DNA of 64,000 nucleotides from Pseudomonas anuradhapurensis (GCF_014269225.2 NZ_CP077097.1:2553001-2617000); one strand, 5' to 3'. Numbered from the stretch's first letter, positions 1-8,990 are shown. Numbers and translations are program-made. The notes: generated by a model not told the origin, from the sequence alone.

Positions 1-545
1 ATCGCATGCTGTTACTGGTATACCTGGCGGTCACGCTGTTCTGCCTGTTCACCTTCCGCAGCTGGCGCGCCACGTTGGTCGCGATCCTGCCGCTGATGCT
101 CACCTCGGTGCTGTGCGAAGCGCTGATGGTGGCCATGGGCATCGGCGTCAAGGTTGCCACCTTACCGGTGATCGCCCTTGGCGTGGGCATCGGCGTGGAC
201 TATGCGCTGTACCTGCTCAGCGTGCAACTGCACTACCAGCGCACCGGGCTGAGCCTGGCCCAGGCCTACCAGAAAGCCGTGGCCTTCACTGGTCGGGTGG
301 TGGGGCTGGTCGGCATCACCCTGGCCGCCGGGGTGGTTGGCTGGGCCTGGTCGCCAATCAAGTTCCAGGCCGACATGGGCCTGCTGCTGACCTTCATGTT
401 CCTGTGGAACATGCTTGGCGCGCTGGTGCTGATCCCCGCGTTATCGCATTTCCTCTTGCGTGGTCAGGCCGCTGCGGTGCCTGCCGAGGCCCAGGCCACG
501 CCGCTTCCGCAAACCCAAGCAACCGAGTGCTCGCCTCATGTCTGA
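1..545 (+). CDS. RND/MMPL-family membrane transporter, C-terminal part (cut by window start)
   Basis: Only about the last 181 residues are in the window; the reading frame is open from base 3 and the true start lies upstream. Several hydrophobic segments follow one another. The segment with GVGIGVDYALYL (near base 180) carries the conserved Asp of the MMPL/RND proton-relay helix, and the following helices match the C-terminal bundle of this family. These are inner-membrane, proton-driven exporters of lipids or hydrophobic compounds; the substrate here is unknown. The stop codon overlaps the start of the acyl-CoA dehydrogenase by 8 bp, so the two are co-transcribed, which suggests a fatty-acid or lipid substrate (inference). 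Confidence 0.85.
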   Translation, partial: RMLLLVYLAVTLFCLFTFRSWRATLVAILPLMLTSVLCEALMVAMGIGVKVATLPVIALGVGIGVDYALYLLSVQLHYQRTGLSLAQAYQKAVAFTGRVVGLVGITLAAGVVGWAWSPIKFQADMGLLLTFMFLWNMLGALVLIPALSHFLLRGQAAAVPAEAQATPLPQTQATECSPHV

Positions 546-2316
546 TTACTTTCCGCCACTGCGCGACATGGATTTTCTGTTCAACGAAGTGTTCGACATC
601 CCGGCCTGGTGGGCGCAAACCCCCGCCCTGGCCGAGCAGGTCGATGGCGACACGGCCCGGGCCGTGCTCGAACAGGCCGGGCGCCTGATTGCCGAGGTGG
701 TGGCGCCGCTCAACCGCAGTGGCGACGAGCAAGGCTGCCGCTGGGACGCCGGCCAGGTACGGACCCCCGATGGCTTCGCCGACGCCTACCGGGCCTTCGC
801 CGCCGATGGCTGGGTCGGCGTAGCGGGCGCCCCCGAGTACGGGGGCATGGGCATGCCGAAAGTGATCGGTGCCCAGCTCGAAGAAATGCTCAATGCCGCC
901 AACCTGTCGTTCGGCCTGTACCCGATGCTGACGGCCGGGGCCTGCCTGGCGCTGCTCAACCATGCCAGCGAGCCGTTGAAGGCGCTGTACCTGCCGCCCA
1001 TGTACCAAGGGCGCTGGGCGGGTTCGATGTGCCTCACCGAGCCCCATGCCGGTACCGACCTGGGTCTGATCCGCACCCGTGCCGAACCAGGCGCCGATGG
1101 CCGCTACCGCATAACCGGGACCAAGATCTTCATCACGGGCGGTGAGCAGGACCTGACCGAGAACATCATCCACCTGGTGCTGGCGCGGTTGCCGGATGCG
1201 CCCGCCGGGCCGAAGGGCATCTCGCTGTTCCTGGTGCCCAAGGTGCTGGTCGATGCCGACGGTGCGCTGGGCGCGGCCAATACGCTGAGTTGCGGTTCGA
1301 TCGAGCACAAGATGGGCATCAAGGCTTCGGCCACCTGCGTGATGAACTTCGACGCTGCCATCGGCTACCTGATCGGCGAGCCGAACAAGGGCCTCAATGC
1401 CATGTTCACCATGATGAACTACGAGCGTCTGGGTGTGAGTATCCAGGGCCTGGCCCTGGGCGAACGGTCCTACCAGGGCGCCATCGCCTACGCCCGCGAC
1501 CGCCTGCAGGGCCGCGCGCCGACGGGCGCCGAAGCGCCGGGGCAAAGTGCCGACCCGATCGTCGTCCACCCGGACGTGCGGCGCATGCTGCTGACCATGA
1601 AAGCGCTGAACGAAGGTGGGAGGGCGTTTTCCACGTATGTGGCGCTGCAACTGGACCTGGCCAAGTACAGCGAAGACCCTGTCGCGCGTGCCGGTGCCGA
1701 GGCCAGGGTGGCATTGCTCACTCCGGTGGCCAAGGCGTTCCTCACCGACATGGCGCTGGAGACCACCGTGCACGGCCAGCAGGTACTGGGCGGCCATGGC
1801 TATATCCGTGAATGGGGCCAGGAGCAATTGGTCCGCGACTGTCGCATTACCCAGATCTACGAAGGCACCAACGGCATCCAGGCGCTCGACCTGGTGGGGC
1901 GCAAGCTGCTGGCCGATGGCGGCCAGGCCTATCGCAGTGTGTCCGCCGAAATCGGCGCGTTCGCCGAGGCGTTGCCGGCAGCCTGTGCCGAGTTCGGCGC
2001 GCCGCTGCTGGCTGCGCTGCGCAACCTCGACGAGCTGACCGCCTGGTTGCTCGACCGCGCCCAGGCCAACCCGCGCGAGCTGGGTGCGGCGGCGGTGGAG
2101 TACCTGCACGTATTTGGCTACACCTTCTACGCCTACCTGTGGGCACGCATGGCAGTGGTATGCCAGGGCCACCCGGCGCCCGAGCCGTTGCACCAGGGCA
2201 AGCTGGGCACCGCTCGCTTCTACTTTGCACGGCTGCTGCCGCGCATCCATTCGCTGAGCGCCAGTGTCAGGGCCGGCAGCGACAGCCTGTACCTGCTCGA
2301 GGCCGGCCAGCTATGA
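538..2316 (+). CDS. Acyl-CoA dehydrogenase, DmdC-like (592 aa)
   Basis: Flavoprotein predicted to introduce an alpha-beta double bond into an acyl-CoA. The N-terminus (DMDFLFNEVFD) and the ~590-residue length with an extra C-terminal domain fit the 3-methylmercaptopropionyl-CoA dehydrogenase (DmdC)-like branch rather than the ~380-residue short-chain enzymes. The FAD/substrate segment MCLTEPHAGTDLG and the C-terminal motif QIYEGTNGIQ, which carries the family's catalytic Glu, are both present. The ATG at 538 is chosen because it overlaps the preceding stop; the frame stays open further upstream but those 26 residues look non-coding. The stop overlaps the next gene by ATGA. True substrate is not determinable; a medium or long acyl chain is likely from the neighbouring ligase. 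Confidence 0.88.
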   Translation: MSDYFPPLRDMDFLFNEVFDIPAWWAQTPALAEQVDGDTARAVLEQAGRLIAEVVAPLNRSGDEQGCRWDAGQVRTPDGFADAYRAFAADGWVGVAGAPEYGGMGMPKVIGAQLEEMLNAANLSFGLYPMLTAGACLALLNHASEPLKALYLPPMYQGRWAGSMCLTEPHAGTDLGLIRTRAEPGADGRYRITGTKIFITGGEQDLTENIIHLVLARLPDAPAGPKGISLFLVPKVLVDADGALGAANTLSCGSIEHKMGIKASATCVMNFDAAIGYLIGEPNKGLNAMFTMMNYERLGVSIQGLALGERSYQGAIAYARDRLQGRAPTGAEAPGQSADPIVVHPDVRRMLLTMKALNEGGRAFSTYVALQLDLAKYSEDPVARAGAEARVALLTPVAKAFLTDMALETTVHGQQVLGGHGYIREWGQEQLVRDCRITQIYEGTNGIQALDLVGRKLLADGGQAYRSVSAEIGAFAEALPAACAEFGAPLLAALRNLDELTAWLLDRAQANPRELGAAAVEYLHVFGYTFYAYLWARMAVVCQGHPAPEPLHQGKLGTARFYFARLLPRIHSLSASVRAGSDSLYLLEAGQL

Positions 2317-3968
2317 ACAGCATCAGCACGGCCACCACCCGTATCATGCCTGCGGCCGAGCAGGCCTATGCCTACCCACTGCTGGTCAAGCGCCTGCTGC
2401 TGTCGGGCGTGCGCTACCAGCCCAACCAGGAAATCGTCTACGCCGACAAGCTGCGCTACAGCTACACCACGTTGCTCGAACGCATCCGGCGGCTGGCCAA
2501 TGTGCTGACCGCTGCCGGGGTGAAGCCAGGCGACACCGTGGCCTTGCTCGACTGGGACAGCCACCGTGCGCTGGAATGCTTCTTTGCCGTGCCGATGCTG
2601 GGCGCGGTATTGCATACGGTGAACGTACGGCTGTCCAGCGAGCAAGTGCGCTACACCATGAACCATGCCGAGGACCGCCTGGTACTGGTGCACGACGACT
2701 TCCTGCCGTTGATGGCGCAGTTACGCGCTGACCTGCCGACGGTCCGGGGCTTCATCCGCCTCAGCGACGGTGACCGCGACGCGCAGGGCGTACCGCTGCT
2801 GGGTGAGTACGAAGGGTTGTTGGCAGCTGCCAAGCCGCAGTTCGAGTTTGCCGATTTCGACGAGCATTCGCTGGCCACGCTGTTCTATACCAGCGGGACC
2901 ACCGGCAACCCCAAGGGGGTGTATTTCAGCCACCGGCAACTGGTGCTGCATACCCTGGTCGAGCAGGGCACCCTGGCGGCCTGCGGCGAGCTGCCGCTGC
3001 TGCGCAGTGGCGATGTGTACATGCCCATCACGCCGATGTTCCACGTGCATGCCTGGGGCATACCCTATGTGGCCACGGCGCTGGGGATCAAGCAGGTCTA
3101 CCCTGGGCGTTACGAGCCCAACCGGCTGGTGCGCCTGTACCGCGACGAGGGCGTGACGTTTTCTCATTGCGTGCCCACGGTGCTGCAGATGATGCTGGAC
3201 AGCGACGAAGGGCGACGATCCGACCTGAGCGGCTGGAAGATGCTGCTGGGCGGCAGCGCACTGACCTTGGGCCTGGCGCAGCGCGCCAGCGCGCGCGGCA
3301 TCAGCGTGCACTGTGGCTACGGCATGTCGGAAAGCTGCCCGCTGCTCAGCATCACCCACCTCAGTGCCGAGCTGCTGGCACTGCCCATGGCACAACAGCT
3401 GCCGCTGCGTATCGACGCCGGCGTGCCGATTGCCCTGGTCGACCTGCGCATCGTCGACAGCGAGGGCAGGGAGGTGCCACAGGACGGCGAAAGCCTGGGC
3501 GAAATCGTGGTGCGCGCGCCATGGCTGACCCAGGGCTACCTCCACGAACCGCAGCAGGGCGCCGCCTTGTGGCTGGGCGGCTGGATGCACACCGGTGACC
3601 TGGCCTGCATCGACGCGGCAGGGGTGGTACGTATTCGCGACCGGATCAAGGATGTGATCAAGACCGGCGGTGAATGGGTCAGTTCGGTGGCCCTGGAAAA
3701 CCTCATCAGCCAGCACCCGTCTGTCGCTTCGGTGGCGGTGATCGGCATCCCGGACCCTCAGTGGGGCGAGCAACCGCTGGCATTGGTGGTGTGTCGTGAG
3801 GGCATGCAGTTTGATCAGCCGACACTGGCTGGGCACTTGCAGCCGTTTGTCGACCAGGGGCAGCTCAACAAATGGGCAATACCCCGGCAGTTGCGTTGTG
3901 TGCTGGAGATCCCCAAAACCAGCGTCGGCAAGATCGACAAGAAGCGCATCCGCCAGGGGCTCAGCTGA
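2313..3968 (+). CDS. Long/medium-chain fatty acid--CoA ligase (AMP-binding, 551 aa)
   Basis: ATP-dependent acyl-CoA synthetase of the ANL superfamily, acting in the cytosol or at the membrane face. The P-loop-like motif YTSGTTGNPKGV is at about residues 192-203, followed by GYGMSESCP (A5 region), the TGDLACID stretch, and the C-terminal KTSVGKIDKK with the catalytic lysine. Length matches the family. The start ATG at 2313 overlaps the dehydrogenase stop (ATGA), so translation is coupled. It would activate the fatty acid that the upstream dehydrogenase then oxidises. It ends this three-gene operon, with a stem-loop 18 bp after the stop. Confidence 0.9.
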   Translation: MNSISTATTRIMPAAEQAYAYPLLVKRLLLSGVRYQPNQEIVYADKLRYSYTTLLERIRRLANVLTAAGVKPGDTVALLDWDSHRALECFFAVPMLGAVLHTVNVRLSSEQVRYTMNHAEDRLVLVHDDFLPLMAQLRADLPTVRGFIRLSDGDRDAQGVPLLGEYEGLLAAAKPQFEFADFDEHSLATLFYTSGTTGNPKGVYFSHRQLVLHTLVEQGTLAACGELPLLRSGDVYMPITPMFHVHAWGIPYVATALGIKQVYPGRYEPNRLVRLYRDEGVTFSHCVPTVLQMMLDSDEGRRSDLSGWKMLLGGSALTLGLAQRASARGISVHCGYGMSESCPLLSITHLSAELLALPMAQQLPLRIDAGVPIALVDLRIVDSEGREVPQDGESLGEIVVRAPWLTQGYLHEPQQGAALWLGGWMHTGDLACIDAAGVVRIRDRIKDVIKTGGEWVSSVALENLISQHPSVASVAVIGIPDPQWGEQPLALVVCREGMQFDQPTLAGHLQPFVDQGQLNKWAIPRQLRCVLEIPKTSVGKIDKKRIRQGLS

Positions 3969-3986
3969 GTGATGGCGGGCCTCGAC

Positions 3987-4012
3987 CCTGTCGCTGGCGT
4001 ACTGGCGACAGG
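3987..4012. terminator. Stem-loop after the acyl-CoA ligase
   Basis: Perfect 8-bp stem CCTGTCGC/GCGACAGG with a 10-base loop, 18 bp after the ligase stop. There is no T-run on either side, so it is a transcript-end hairpin candidate rather than a proven intrinsic terminator. Confidence 0.4.
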
Positions 4013-4128
4013 CTCAGGCTGCGGGCCTGAGGCCCGATCAGGCGGCGGCCATGCGGTTGACCGACGTCAAGTGGTCGGGTAAAAGGGGCCGCAGCTTCCG
4101 TTGTGTGGTTGCACTGTCCATTCCAGAG

Positions 4129-4938
4129 ATGCCATTGATCAGTACATTTTCATCGCAGCCCGGCGTTGAACGCGGGGCGTTCTGCAGCTTCGAGGCATGT
4201 CGCAATACCCAGCAGGGCCCTGTCGTGATTCTGGCCTCGGGTGCTTCAGCCAGGCACTTCCCGCTGGCCGAGTTCGCCCACCTGCCGATCATCGCCATGA
4301 ACGGCTCGGTGGCCATGACCGCCGAGCACGCTATCAGGCCGTTCTTCTACCTGTGCACGGACAAGAGCTTTCGCGAGCAGCAGCCGGCCTTGTTCGCCAC
4401 TGCCCTGCGCGACAGCGAACGCCTGGCACTGTGGCCGGAGCAATATGCCGGTGCCGAGGTGCCAGCCAGCACCGCGTGCTATGCCTTGCACAAGGCTGAC
4501 GCACCGGGGCTGCTGGGCGGTTTGCGCGGCCATGGTGACAGCTACGTGTGCAGCCGCGCACTGTGGAGCAAGCGTGCCCGCTCGATTGCCTTCAGCAAGG
4601 ACCTGGCCCAGGGCTTCTACGATGCCCGCACGGTGGCCTACGTCGCCTTGCAACTGGCCTATCACCTGGGCTTCGACAAGGTGCTGCTGGTCGGGGTGGA
4701 CCTCGACCAGACCGCTGGCCGCTTCTATGAGAGCGGCCAGGGCCAGCGTTCGCCGTGCGGGCTGGACCAGCACTGGGACAGCCGCATCCTGCCGTCGCTG
4801 ACGTTGATGGCCAGGGAGGTGGTCAACGAACACTTCCAGGTCTACAACCTGTCGGCAACTTCGCGCATTCCAGCCGAGCTGATCCCCAAGGTCGATCTCG
4901 AGCAGGCACGGCGCATCGCCGGCTGCGCGATTGCCTGA
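4129..4938 (+). CDS. Hypothetical protein, DUF115/GT42-like glycan-related fold (269 aa)
   Basis: Not firmly recognised. The N-terminal part VVILASGASARHFPLAEF followed by PIIAMNGSV resembles the nucleotide-sugar site of DUF115/MptE-like and GT42 sialyltransferase-type proteins (G/N-G-x-S near the start). The later GFDKVLLVGVDLDQ resembles their second conserved block. Such proteins are often annotated as lipopolysaccharide-core or glycosylation related. No signal peptide or membrane segment is seen. The frame is open from an ATG at 4051; the ATG at 4129 is preferred because the 26 extra residues look non-conserved, but neither has a strong Shine-Dalgarno. It stands alone between the ligase operon and ogt. 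Confidence 0.6.
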   Translation: MPLISTFSSQPGVERGAFCSFEACRNTQQGPVVILASGASARHFPLAEFAHLPIIAMNGSVAMTAEHAIRPFFYLCTDKSFREQQPALFATALRDSERLALWPEQYAGAEVPASTACYALHKADAPGLLGGLRGHGDSYVCSRALWSKRARSIAFSKDLAQGFYDARTVAYVALQLAYHLGFDKVLLVGVDLDQTAGRFYESGQGQRSPCGLDQHWDSRILPSLTLMAREVVNEHFQVYNLSATSRIPAELIPKVDLEQARRIAGCAIA

Positions 4939-5009
4939 GCAAGAAAGCGGATGCAGGCAAGGCTGTGGATGCGTACAGTGAGCTGATCGCACCCTGGCAG
5001 GAGCCCGTC

Positions 5010-5510
5010 ATGTCCAGCGCCTTCACCTTCATGCAATCTCCCGTCGGCACCTTGACCCTGGTGGCCCGTGGCGAGTGCCTGGCAGCCGTACTGTGGGAGG
5101 CGGAGCGGGAAAACCGTGTGCGTCTCGGCGCCTTGCACCGCGACGACCAGTGCCCGGTATTGCTGGAAACCGCCCGCCAGCTCGGTGAATACTTTGCCGG
5201 CAAGCGCCAGCGTTTCGACCTGGCGCTGGATTTTGCCGGCACCGAATTCCAGCGCCAGGTATGGGCCGCGCTGCTGGAGATACCCTTTGGTGAAACGCGC
5301 AGCTACAGCGACATTGCCCGGCACATCGGCAACCCTGCCGCGGTGCGTGCGGTCGGTGCTGCCAATGGCCGCAACCCGATCTCGATCATCGCCCCATGCC
5401 ACCGCGTGATCGGCGCCTCGGGCAGCCTGACCGGGTTTGCCGGCGGCCTGGCGGCCAAGCAGTACCTGTTGGCGCTGGAGGGGCGGCAAAGCCTGGCGCT
5501 GGACCTGTAG
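5010..5510 (+). CDS. ogt: Methylated-DNA--protein-cysteine S-methyltransferase (166 aa)
   Basis: Suicide DNA repair enzyme that moves the methyl group from O6-methylguanine or O4-methylthymine onto its own cysteine. The active-site motif IAPCHRVIG is present with the acceptor Cys at residue 130, and the downstream GFAGGL and K-x-LL segments are intact. Length matches E. coli Ogt (about 170 residues) with no Ada N-terminal regulatory domain. The ATG at 5010 begins MSSAFTFMQSPVG, a typical Ogt start; the frame's upstream extension is non-coding. Convergent with the small membrane protein on the other strand, 4 bp apart. Confidence 0.93.
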   Translation: MSSAFTFMQSPVGTLTLVARGECLAAVLWEAERENRVRLGALHRDDQCPVLLETARQLGEYFAGKRQRFDLALDFAGTEFQRQVWAALLEIPFGETRSYSDIARHIGNPAAVRAVGAANGRNPISIIAPCHRVIGASGSLTGFAGGLAAKQYLLALEGRQSLALDL

Positions 5511-5514
5511 CGGT

Positions 5515-5754
5515 TTAGAACCAGCTGGCGACCAGGCAGGCCAACACCGCCAGCAGCGAACCGGCCATCATGGTGTAGCGCCGCTGGGCCCGACGTGCAT
5601 GGGACCTGACGGCGCGCAGGTATTCGCCAGGTGGCGGCGCATCGGGGCGCTGGCGCAAGCCCTCGGCAATATCGGCCAACTGTCCCTGGATCAGCAGGCC
5701 GGTCAGGTAATAGGTGCAGGCATAGCTCAGCACGGCCAGAAACACATAGCTCAT
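5515..5754 (-). CDS. Small two-helix membrane protein (79 aa)
   Basis: Function unknown. There is a hydrophobic N-terminal helix (about residues 3-22), a basic and polar middle (RSHARRAQRR), and a second C-terminal helix (about 60-78), so a hairpin with the loop probably cytosolic. Its ATG overlaps the stop of the nitrilase-family gene upstream (ATGA), so the two are translationally coupled and likely work together or share regulation. A real gene is supported by the coupling and the clean membrane topology; no family was recognised. Confidence 0.6.
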   Translation of the reverse strand: MSYVFLAVLSYACTYYLTGLLIQGQLADIAEGLRQRPDAPPPGEYLRAVRSHARRAQRRYTMMAGSLLAVLACLVASWF

Positions 5755-6497
5755 GGCGAGTGCCGGCTCAGGGGTACAGCCATGGCACTGGCGGTGCTGG
5801 TGTCCAGCACTATCAACCCTTCGTTACGATCATCCAGGTTGGCCAGCAGGCGCCCTTGGCTGTCCCAGGCCGCCGAACCACCCGCGCCGATGAATGTGTC
5901 GGCCGGCCCTACGCAGTTGGCCAGCAACACCGGCATAGCCAGTTGCCGAGCCAGTTTGGGGTAGTGTGCGTAGCCCTCGCGAATGCCTTTGGCGGTTTTC
6001 GCCACGCTGACCAGGTAAAGGTCGGCACCTTGCTCCCGCGCGCTGGCCGCATGGGCCATGAACATCGATTCGTAACAGATTGCTGGCGCTATCCGGTGTG
6101 CCCCCAGTTGCAGCAGCAAGGCCTGGTCGCCCGGGGTGAACCAGGGCAGTTCATCGTCATGCAGCCGCTGCTTGGCATAAGCCTGGCGCGGTACACCGGG
6201 GCTGAAGATCGGCATGCCGATGCGGATACCCTCGGCTGCCGGCAGCGGCAGGCCCACGGCTACGCTGATGCCAAGCCGGTCACAGGCGGCCTGCAGCGGG
6301 TCGAGTTGCGCAGCATTGACGGCCAACGCGGTCTGTTGCGCAAGGGTTGGCTCATAGCCGCTCAGCGACAGTTCAGGGAACACTACCAGTTGCGCGCCAA
6401 GGGCGGCAGCCTGGTCGATGCAGGCCAGGTGGCGTTCGAGGTTGGCTGGCACATCGCCCTTGAGCGATGCCAGTTGTACGGCGCACAGCTTCATCAA
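5751..6497 (-). CDS. Carbon-nitrogen hydrolase (nitrilase superfamily, 248 aa)
   Basis: Cytosolic amidase-type hydrolase. The catalytic triad is visible: Glu42 in FPELSLSGY, Lys109 in YAKQRLHDDE, and Cys141 in AICYESMF. Length (248) and the short loops fit the Nit/omega-amidase or predicted-amidohydrolase branches rather than true nitrilases. The substrate is not known. The gene is followed with a four-base overlap by a small membrane protein. About 280 bp of non-coding sequence separate its start from the divergent phosphatase gene. Confidence 0.87.
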   Translation of the reverse strand: MMKLCAVQLASLKGDVPANLERHLACIDQAAALGAQLVVFPELSLSGYEPTLAQQTALAVNAAQLDPLQAACDRLGISVAVGLPLPAAEGIRIGMPIFSPGVPRQAYAKQRLHDDELPWFTPGDQALLLQLGAHRIAPAICYESMFMAHAASAREQGADLYLVSVAKTAKGIREGYAHYPKLARQLAMPVLLANCVGPADTFIGAGGSAAWDSQGRLLANLDDRNEGLIVLDTSTASAMAVPLSRHSP

Positions 6498-6775
6498 ACA
6501 CCCTCCCTGGTCCAGGCCGAAACGCTGAGGATACGCTGCTCGGCAGAGTGCGATCCAGTGAAGTGTTTTTCAGGTAAGCGGGGGCGTGGCAAAGCGCGCA
6601 AACCCGTCGCCGGGCCGGGCCGTTGGGCGATCGAAGCGCACTTCATCTGCGCGGCCGGGGCGGCTTGTGCCATGCTGTGGCTTAACAGGGCCATGCGCAT
6701 GGCCCTTCAGGGCGGTACGCAGGTGTTGGTGCCAGCAGTGGCTCGGGCGTGCCGCAGCAACAGAGGACGAGTGTA

Positions 6776-7501
6776 ATGGAACGCTTTCGGCGGGTGGCTG
6801 CCAATACCCGCGGGCGGGACCTGGCGGTGGGCGATATCCACGGTCACTTCCAGCGCCTGCAGGCATGCCTTGAGGCGGTCGGGTTCGACCCGGCGGTGGA
6901 CCGCCTGTTCAGTGTCGGTGACCTGGTCGACCGCGGGCCGCACAGCGAGGCAGTGCTGGACTGGCTGGCGCAGCCCTGGCTGCATGCGGTGCAGGGTAAC
7001 CACGAAGCCTTGGCGATCACCCGCCTGCGCGGTGGGCGGCTCGACCTGGACATGTATCGCGCGGCCGGCGGCGGCTGGTTTCTCGACCTGCCGCCGGGGG
7101 AGCAGTTGCGTTTCGTCGAACGCTTCGAGCAACTGCCGATCGCCCTGGAGGTGGAAACCGCCAACGGCCCGGTTGGCCTGCTGCATGCCGACAGTCCGTT
7201 TGCCGACTGGGAGCTGTTGCGTACCTGGCTGGAGCTGGATGACGACCCCGAGGTGCTGGAGGTGTGCCAGTGGTCGCGGCGGCGCTTGAAGGAAGGCGAC
7301 ACCCGGCCGGTGAAGGGCTTGCGGGCCTTGCTGGTCGGCCACACGCCGGTATTGCGGGCGAAACAGCTGGGGAATGTCTGGCACCTGGATACCGGGGGTT
7401 GGGCCAGCGGCCATTTCAGCCTCATGGACCTGGCCACGCTGCAGCTGCTCAGCGCTGCGCCAGGTGCAGCAACAGCGCCATGGCCAACACCACCAGCATG
7501 A
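6776..7501 (+). CDS. Metallophosphoesterase, PphA/PrpA-type serine/threonine phosphatase (241 aa)
   Basis: The calcineurin-like motifs appear in order: GDIHG (about 19-23), GDLVDRGP, GNHE, and GHTPV near the C-terminus, binding two metal ions. This set and the length match the bacterial serine/threonine protein phosphatase 1/2 type (PphA, PrpA). A Shine-Dalgarno AGAGGA precedes the ATG at 6776, which decides the start over the earlier in-frame ATG at 6749. Its last 53 bp overlap the tail of the convergent LysE-family gene. The protein substrate is unknown. Confidence 0.85.
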   Translation: MERFRRVAANTRGRDLAVGDIHGHFQRLQACLEAVGFDPAVDRLFSVGDLVDRGPHSEAVLDWLAQPWLHAVQGNHEALAITRLRGGRLDLDMYRAAGGGWFLDLPPGEQLRFVERFEQLPIALEVETANGPVGLLHADSPFADWELLRTWLELDDDPEVLEVCQWSRRRLKEGDTRPVKGLRALLVGHTPVLRAKQLGNVWHLDTGGWASGHFSLMDLATLQLLSAAPGAATAPWPTPPA

Positions 7502-8063
7502 CCCCCGAGGCCCGTTCCAGCCACGGCAGGCTGCGGGCGAAACGGCGCAACACCAAGGGGTTGCCGATGGCCACGGCCACCAGCAGGTCCCACAGCAGCA
7601 CGATGCTGAACATCCACACGGCGCAGGCTGCTTTCCAGCCGGCACTGGCGCTGCTGAACATGCTGGCCAGGCTGGCATAGAACAACCCGTTCTTGGGGTT
7701 GAGCACGCCCGACAGAAAACCCGTGCCCAGGCTGCGCCACCAGCCTGCCACGGCCTGGTTACCGGCCACGCTGCCCAGGCTGGGTTGCCCGGCGTGGCGC
7801 AGGAACAGCACGCCGAGGTACAACAGGTAGCCGGCACCGGCCAGTTGCAGGGTGCTGAACAGCAGGCTGCCTTGCTGGAGCACCGACAGGCCGGTGAAGG
7901 CCACGACGATGAACATGCCATTGGCCAGGGCGATACCCAGGCAGGCGCCGCTGGCAACCCGCCAGCCACTGTTGATCGAGGTGCGCGCGACCAGGAAGAA
8001 GTCCGGGCCGGGGGAAAGCAGGGCGAGGAAGTGGGCGAGGGCGACGATCAGGAACGGCTGCAT
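7449..8063 (-). CDS. LysE/RhtB-family amino-acid exporter (204 aa)
   Basis: Inner-membrane exporter with about six hydrophobic segments. The family motif LLSPGPDFFLV occurs near residues 15-25 and G-x-x-x-G rich helices follow. The start at 8063 (MQPFLIVALAHF) is the normal family N-terminus; the longer frame adds a non-membrane extension. The 3' end overlaps the phosphatase gene by 53 bp tail to tail. An AraC regulator starts its 3' end 100 bp upstream in the same direction, and a second LysE gene lies beyond it, so the three may form one regulatory unit (inference). Confidence 0.87.
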   Translation of the reverse strand: MQPFLIVALAHFLALLSPGPDFFLVARTSINSGWRVASGACLGIALANGMFIVVAFTGLSVLQQGSLLFSTLQLAGAGYLLYLGVLFLRHAGQPSLGSVAGNQAVAGWWRSLGTGFLSGVLNPKNGLFYASLASMFSSASAGWKAACAVWMFSIVLLWDLLVAVAIGNPLVLRRFARSLPWLERASGVMLVVLAMALLLHLAQR

Positions 8064-8162
8064 GGGTGGGCTGCTCTGGTGGAAAAGCCGAACTCTGCCC
8101 TGCGCCAGCCACCCCGTATTGAACAATATTGCAAACCCGATCAGCAGCGGCTGTCCGTATCG

Positions 8163-8990
8163 CTATTCAGCCCCTCGATATTGCCCTGGGGTCACCCCCA
8201 CATGGGCCTTGAACACCCGCTGGAAATGGCTCTGGTCGGCAAAGCCCAGCCGGTAGGCGACCTCTGCCAGCGCCTGCCCTTCACCCAGCAGCGCCCGGCC
8301 ACGGTTGACCCGTGCATTGACCAGGTAGGCATGCGGGGTAAAGCCAGTGGCCGCGCGAAAGGCGCGGATCAACTGATATCGGCCAACCCCGGCTTTTCGG
8401 GCCAGTGCATCGAGATTCAACTGTGCCGGGTCAAGGCCCTCTATAGCTGCGATCAACCCGCTCAAAGCATTCGCCCCCAGGGCGGGTGCCGGTGCCAGCG
8501 GTGGATGCGCGGTAAAATCCAGGTCACCCAGGAAGGCAACCAGCGCGGCATCCTTTTCGCCACTGCTGGCGCTGGAAAACAGTAACCGGTTCAGCTCGCA
8601 GAACTGTCGGTATACCTCAGGGTCGCGACAGATGCGTGCCGGTCCACCGGGGCCTTCACCGGGTTCTTCACCGGTCAGCGCCGACTCCTGGCGCAAACGG
8701 GCCAGCCAGTCGGCCGCTACATGCAGCATCTGGTAGCTCCAGGCCTGCCCGGGCTCGGGGTTGCAGGCATGCACACAGCGGGCCGGGACCATGACCAGCG
8801 TTCCGGGCGTAAGGCGTTCCTGCCCGTTACCAGCGCCGGTAAAGTGACTGACGCCAGCATCCACCGCACCGATGGAGAACGTCGGGTGGCTATGGGCCTT
8901 GTAGCAGGCCCGGCTATGGCAGGCGCGGCGGCTTTCGACATGCGGCAGGGCCGGGTCGCGCCACAGCGTGGCATGGGAACGGGGCATCAT
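8163..8990 (-). CDS. AraC-family transcriptional regulator with N-terminal cupin (275 aa)
   Basis: The N-terminal AraC-binding cupin (about 1-150; SHPTFSIGAVDAG, metal-site-like His residues) is followed by a C-terminal double helix-turn-helix (about 175-275; GVGRYQLIRAFRAATG, then LAEVAYRLGFADQSHFQRVFK). It probably senses an amino acid or related compound. The ATG at 8990 is preferred because GAGG sits 6 bases upstream; an earlier in-frame ATG at 9005 lacks this. Divergent from the LysE exporter at 9118 and directly upstream of another on its own strand, so it is the obvious candidate regulator of one or both. Confidence 0.88.
   Translation of the reverse strand: MMPRSHATLWRDPALPHVESRRACHSRACYKAHSHPTFSIGAVDAGVSHFTGAGNGQERLTPGTLVMVPARCVHACNPEPGQAWSYQMLHVAADWLARLRQESALTGEEPGEGPGGPARICRDPEVYRQFCELNRLLFSSASSGEKDAALVAFLGDLDFTAHPPLAPAPALGANALSGLIAAIEGLDPAQLNLDALARKAGVGRYQLIRAFRAATGFTPHAYLVNARVNRGRALLGEGQALAEVAYRLGFADQSHFQRVFKAHVGVTPGQYRGAE

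Noticed and set aside
394-2250. 618-residue open frame on the minus strand opposite the acyl-CoA dehydrogenase
   Set aside because: It mirrors a real gene with clear motifs; the product is His/Gln/Arg-rich with no domain, a normal by-product of GC-rich third positions.
7374-8585. 403-residue plus-strand frame across two genes and an intergenic gap
   Set aside because: It runs antisense to the LysE and AraC genes, both with clear motifs, and has no ribosome binding site.
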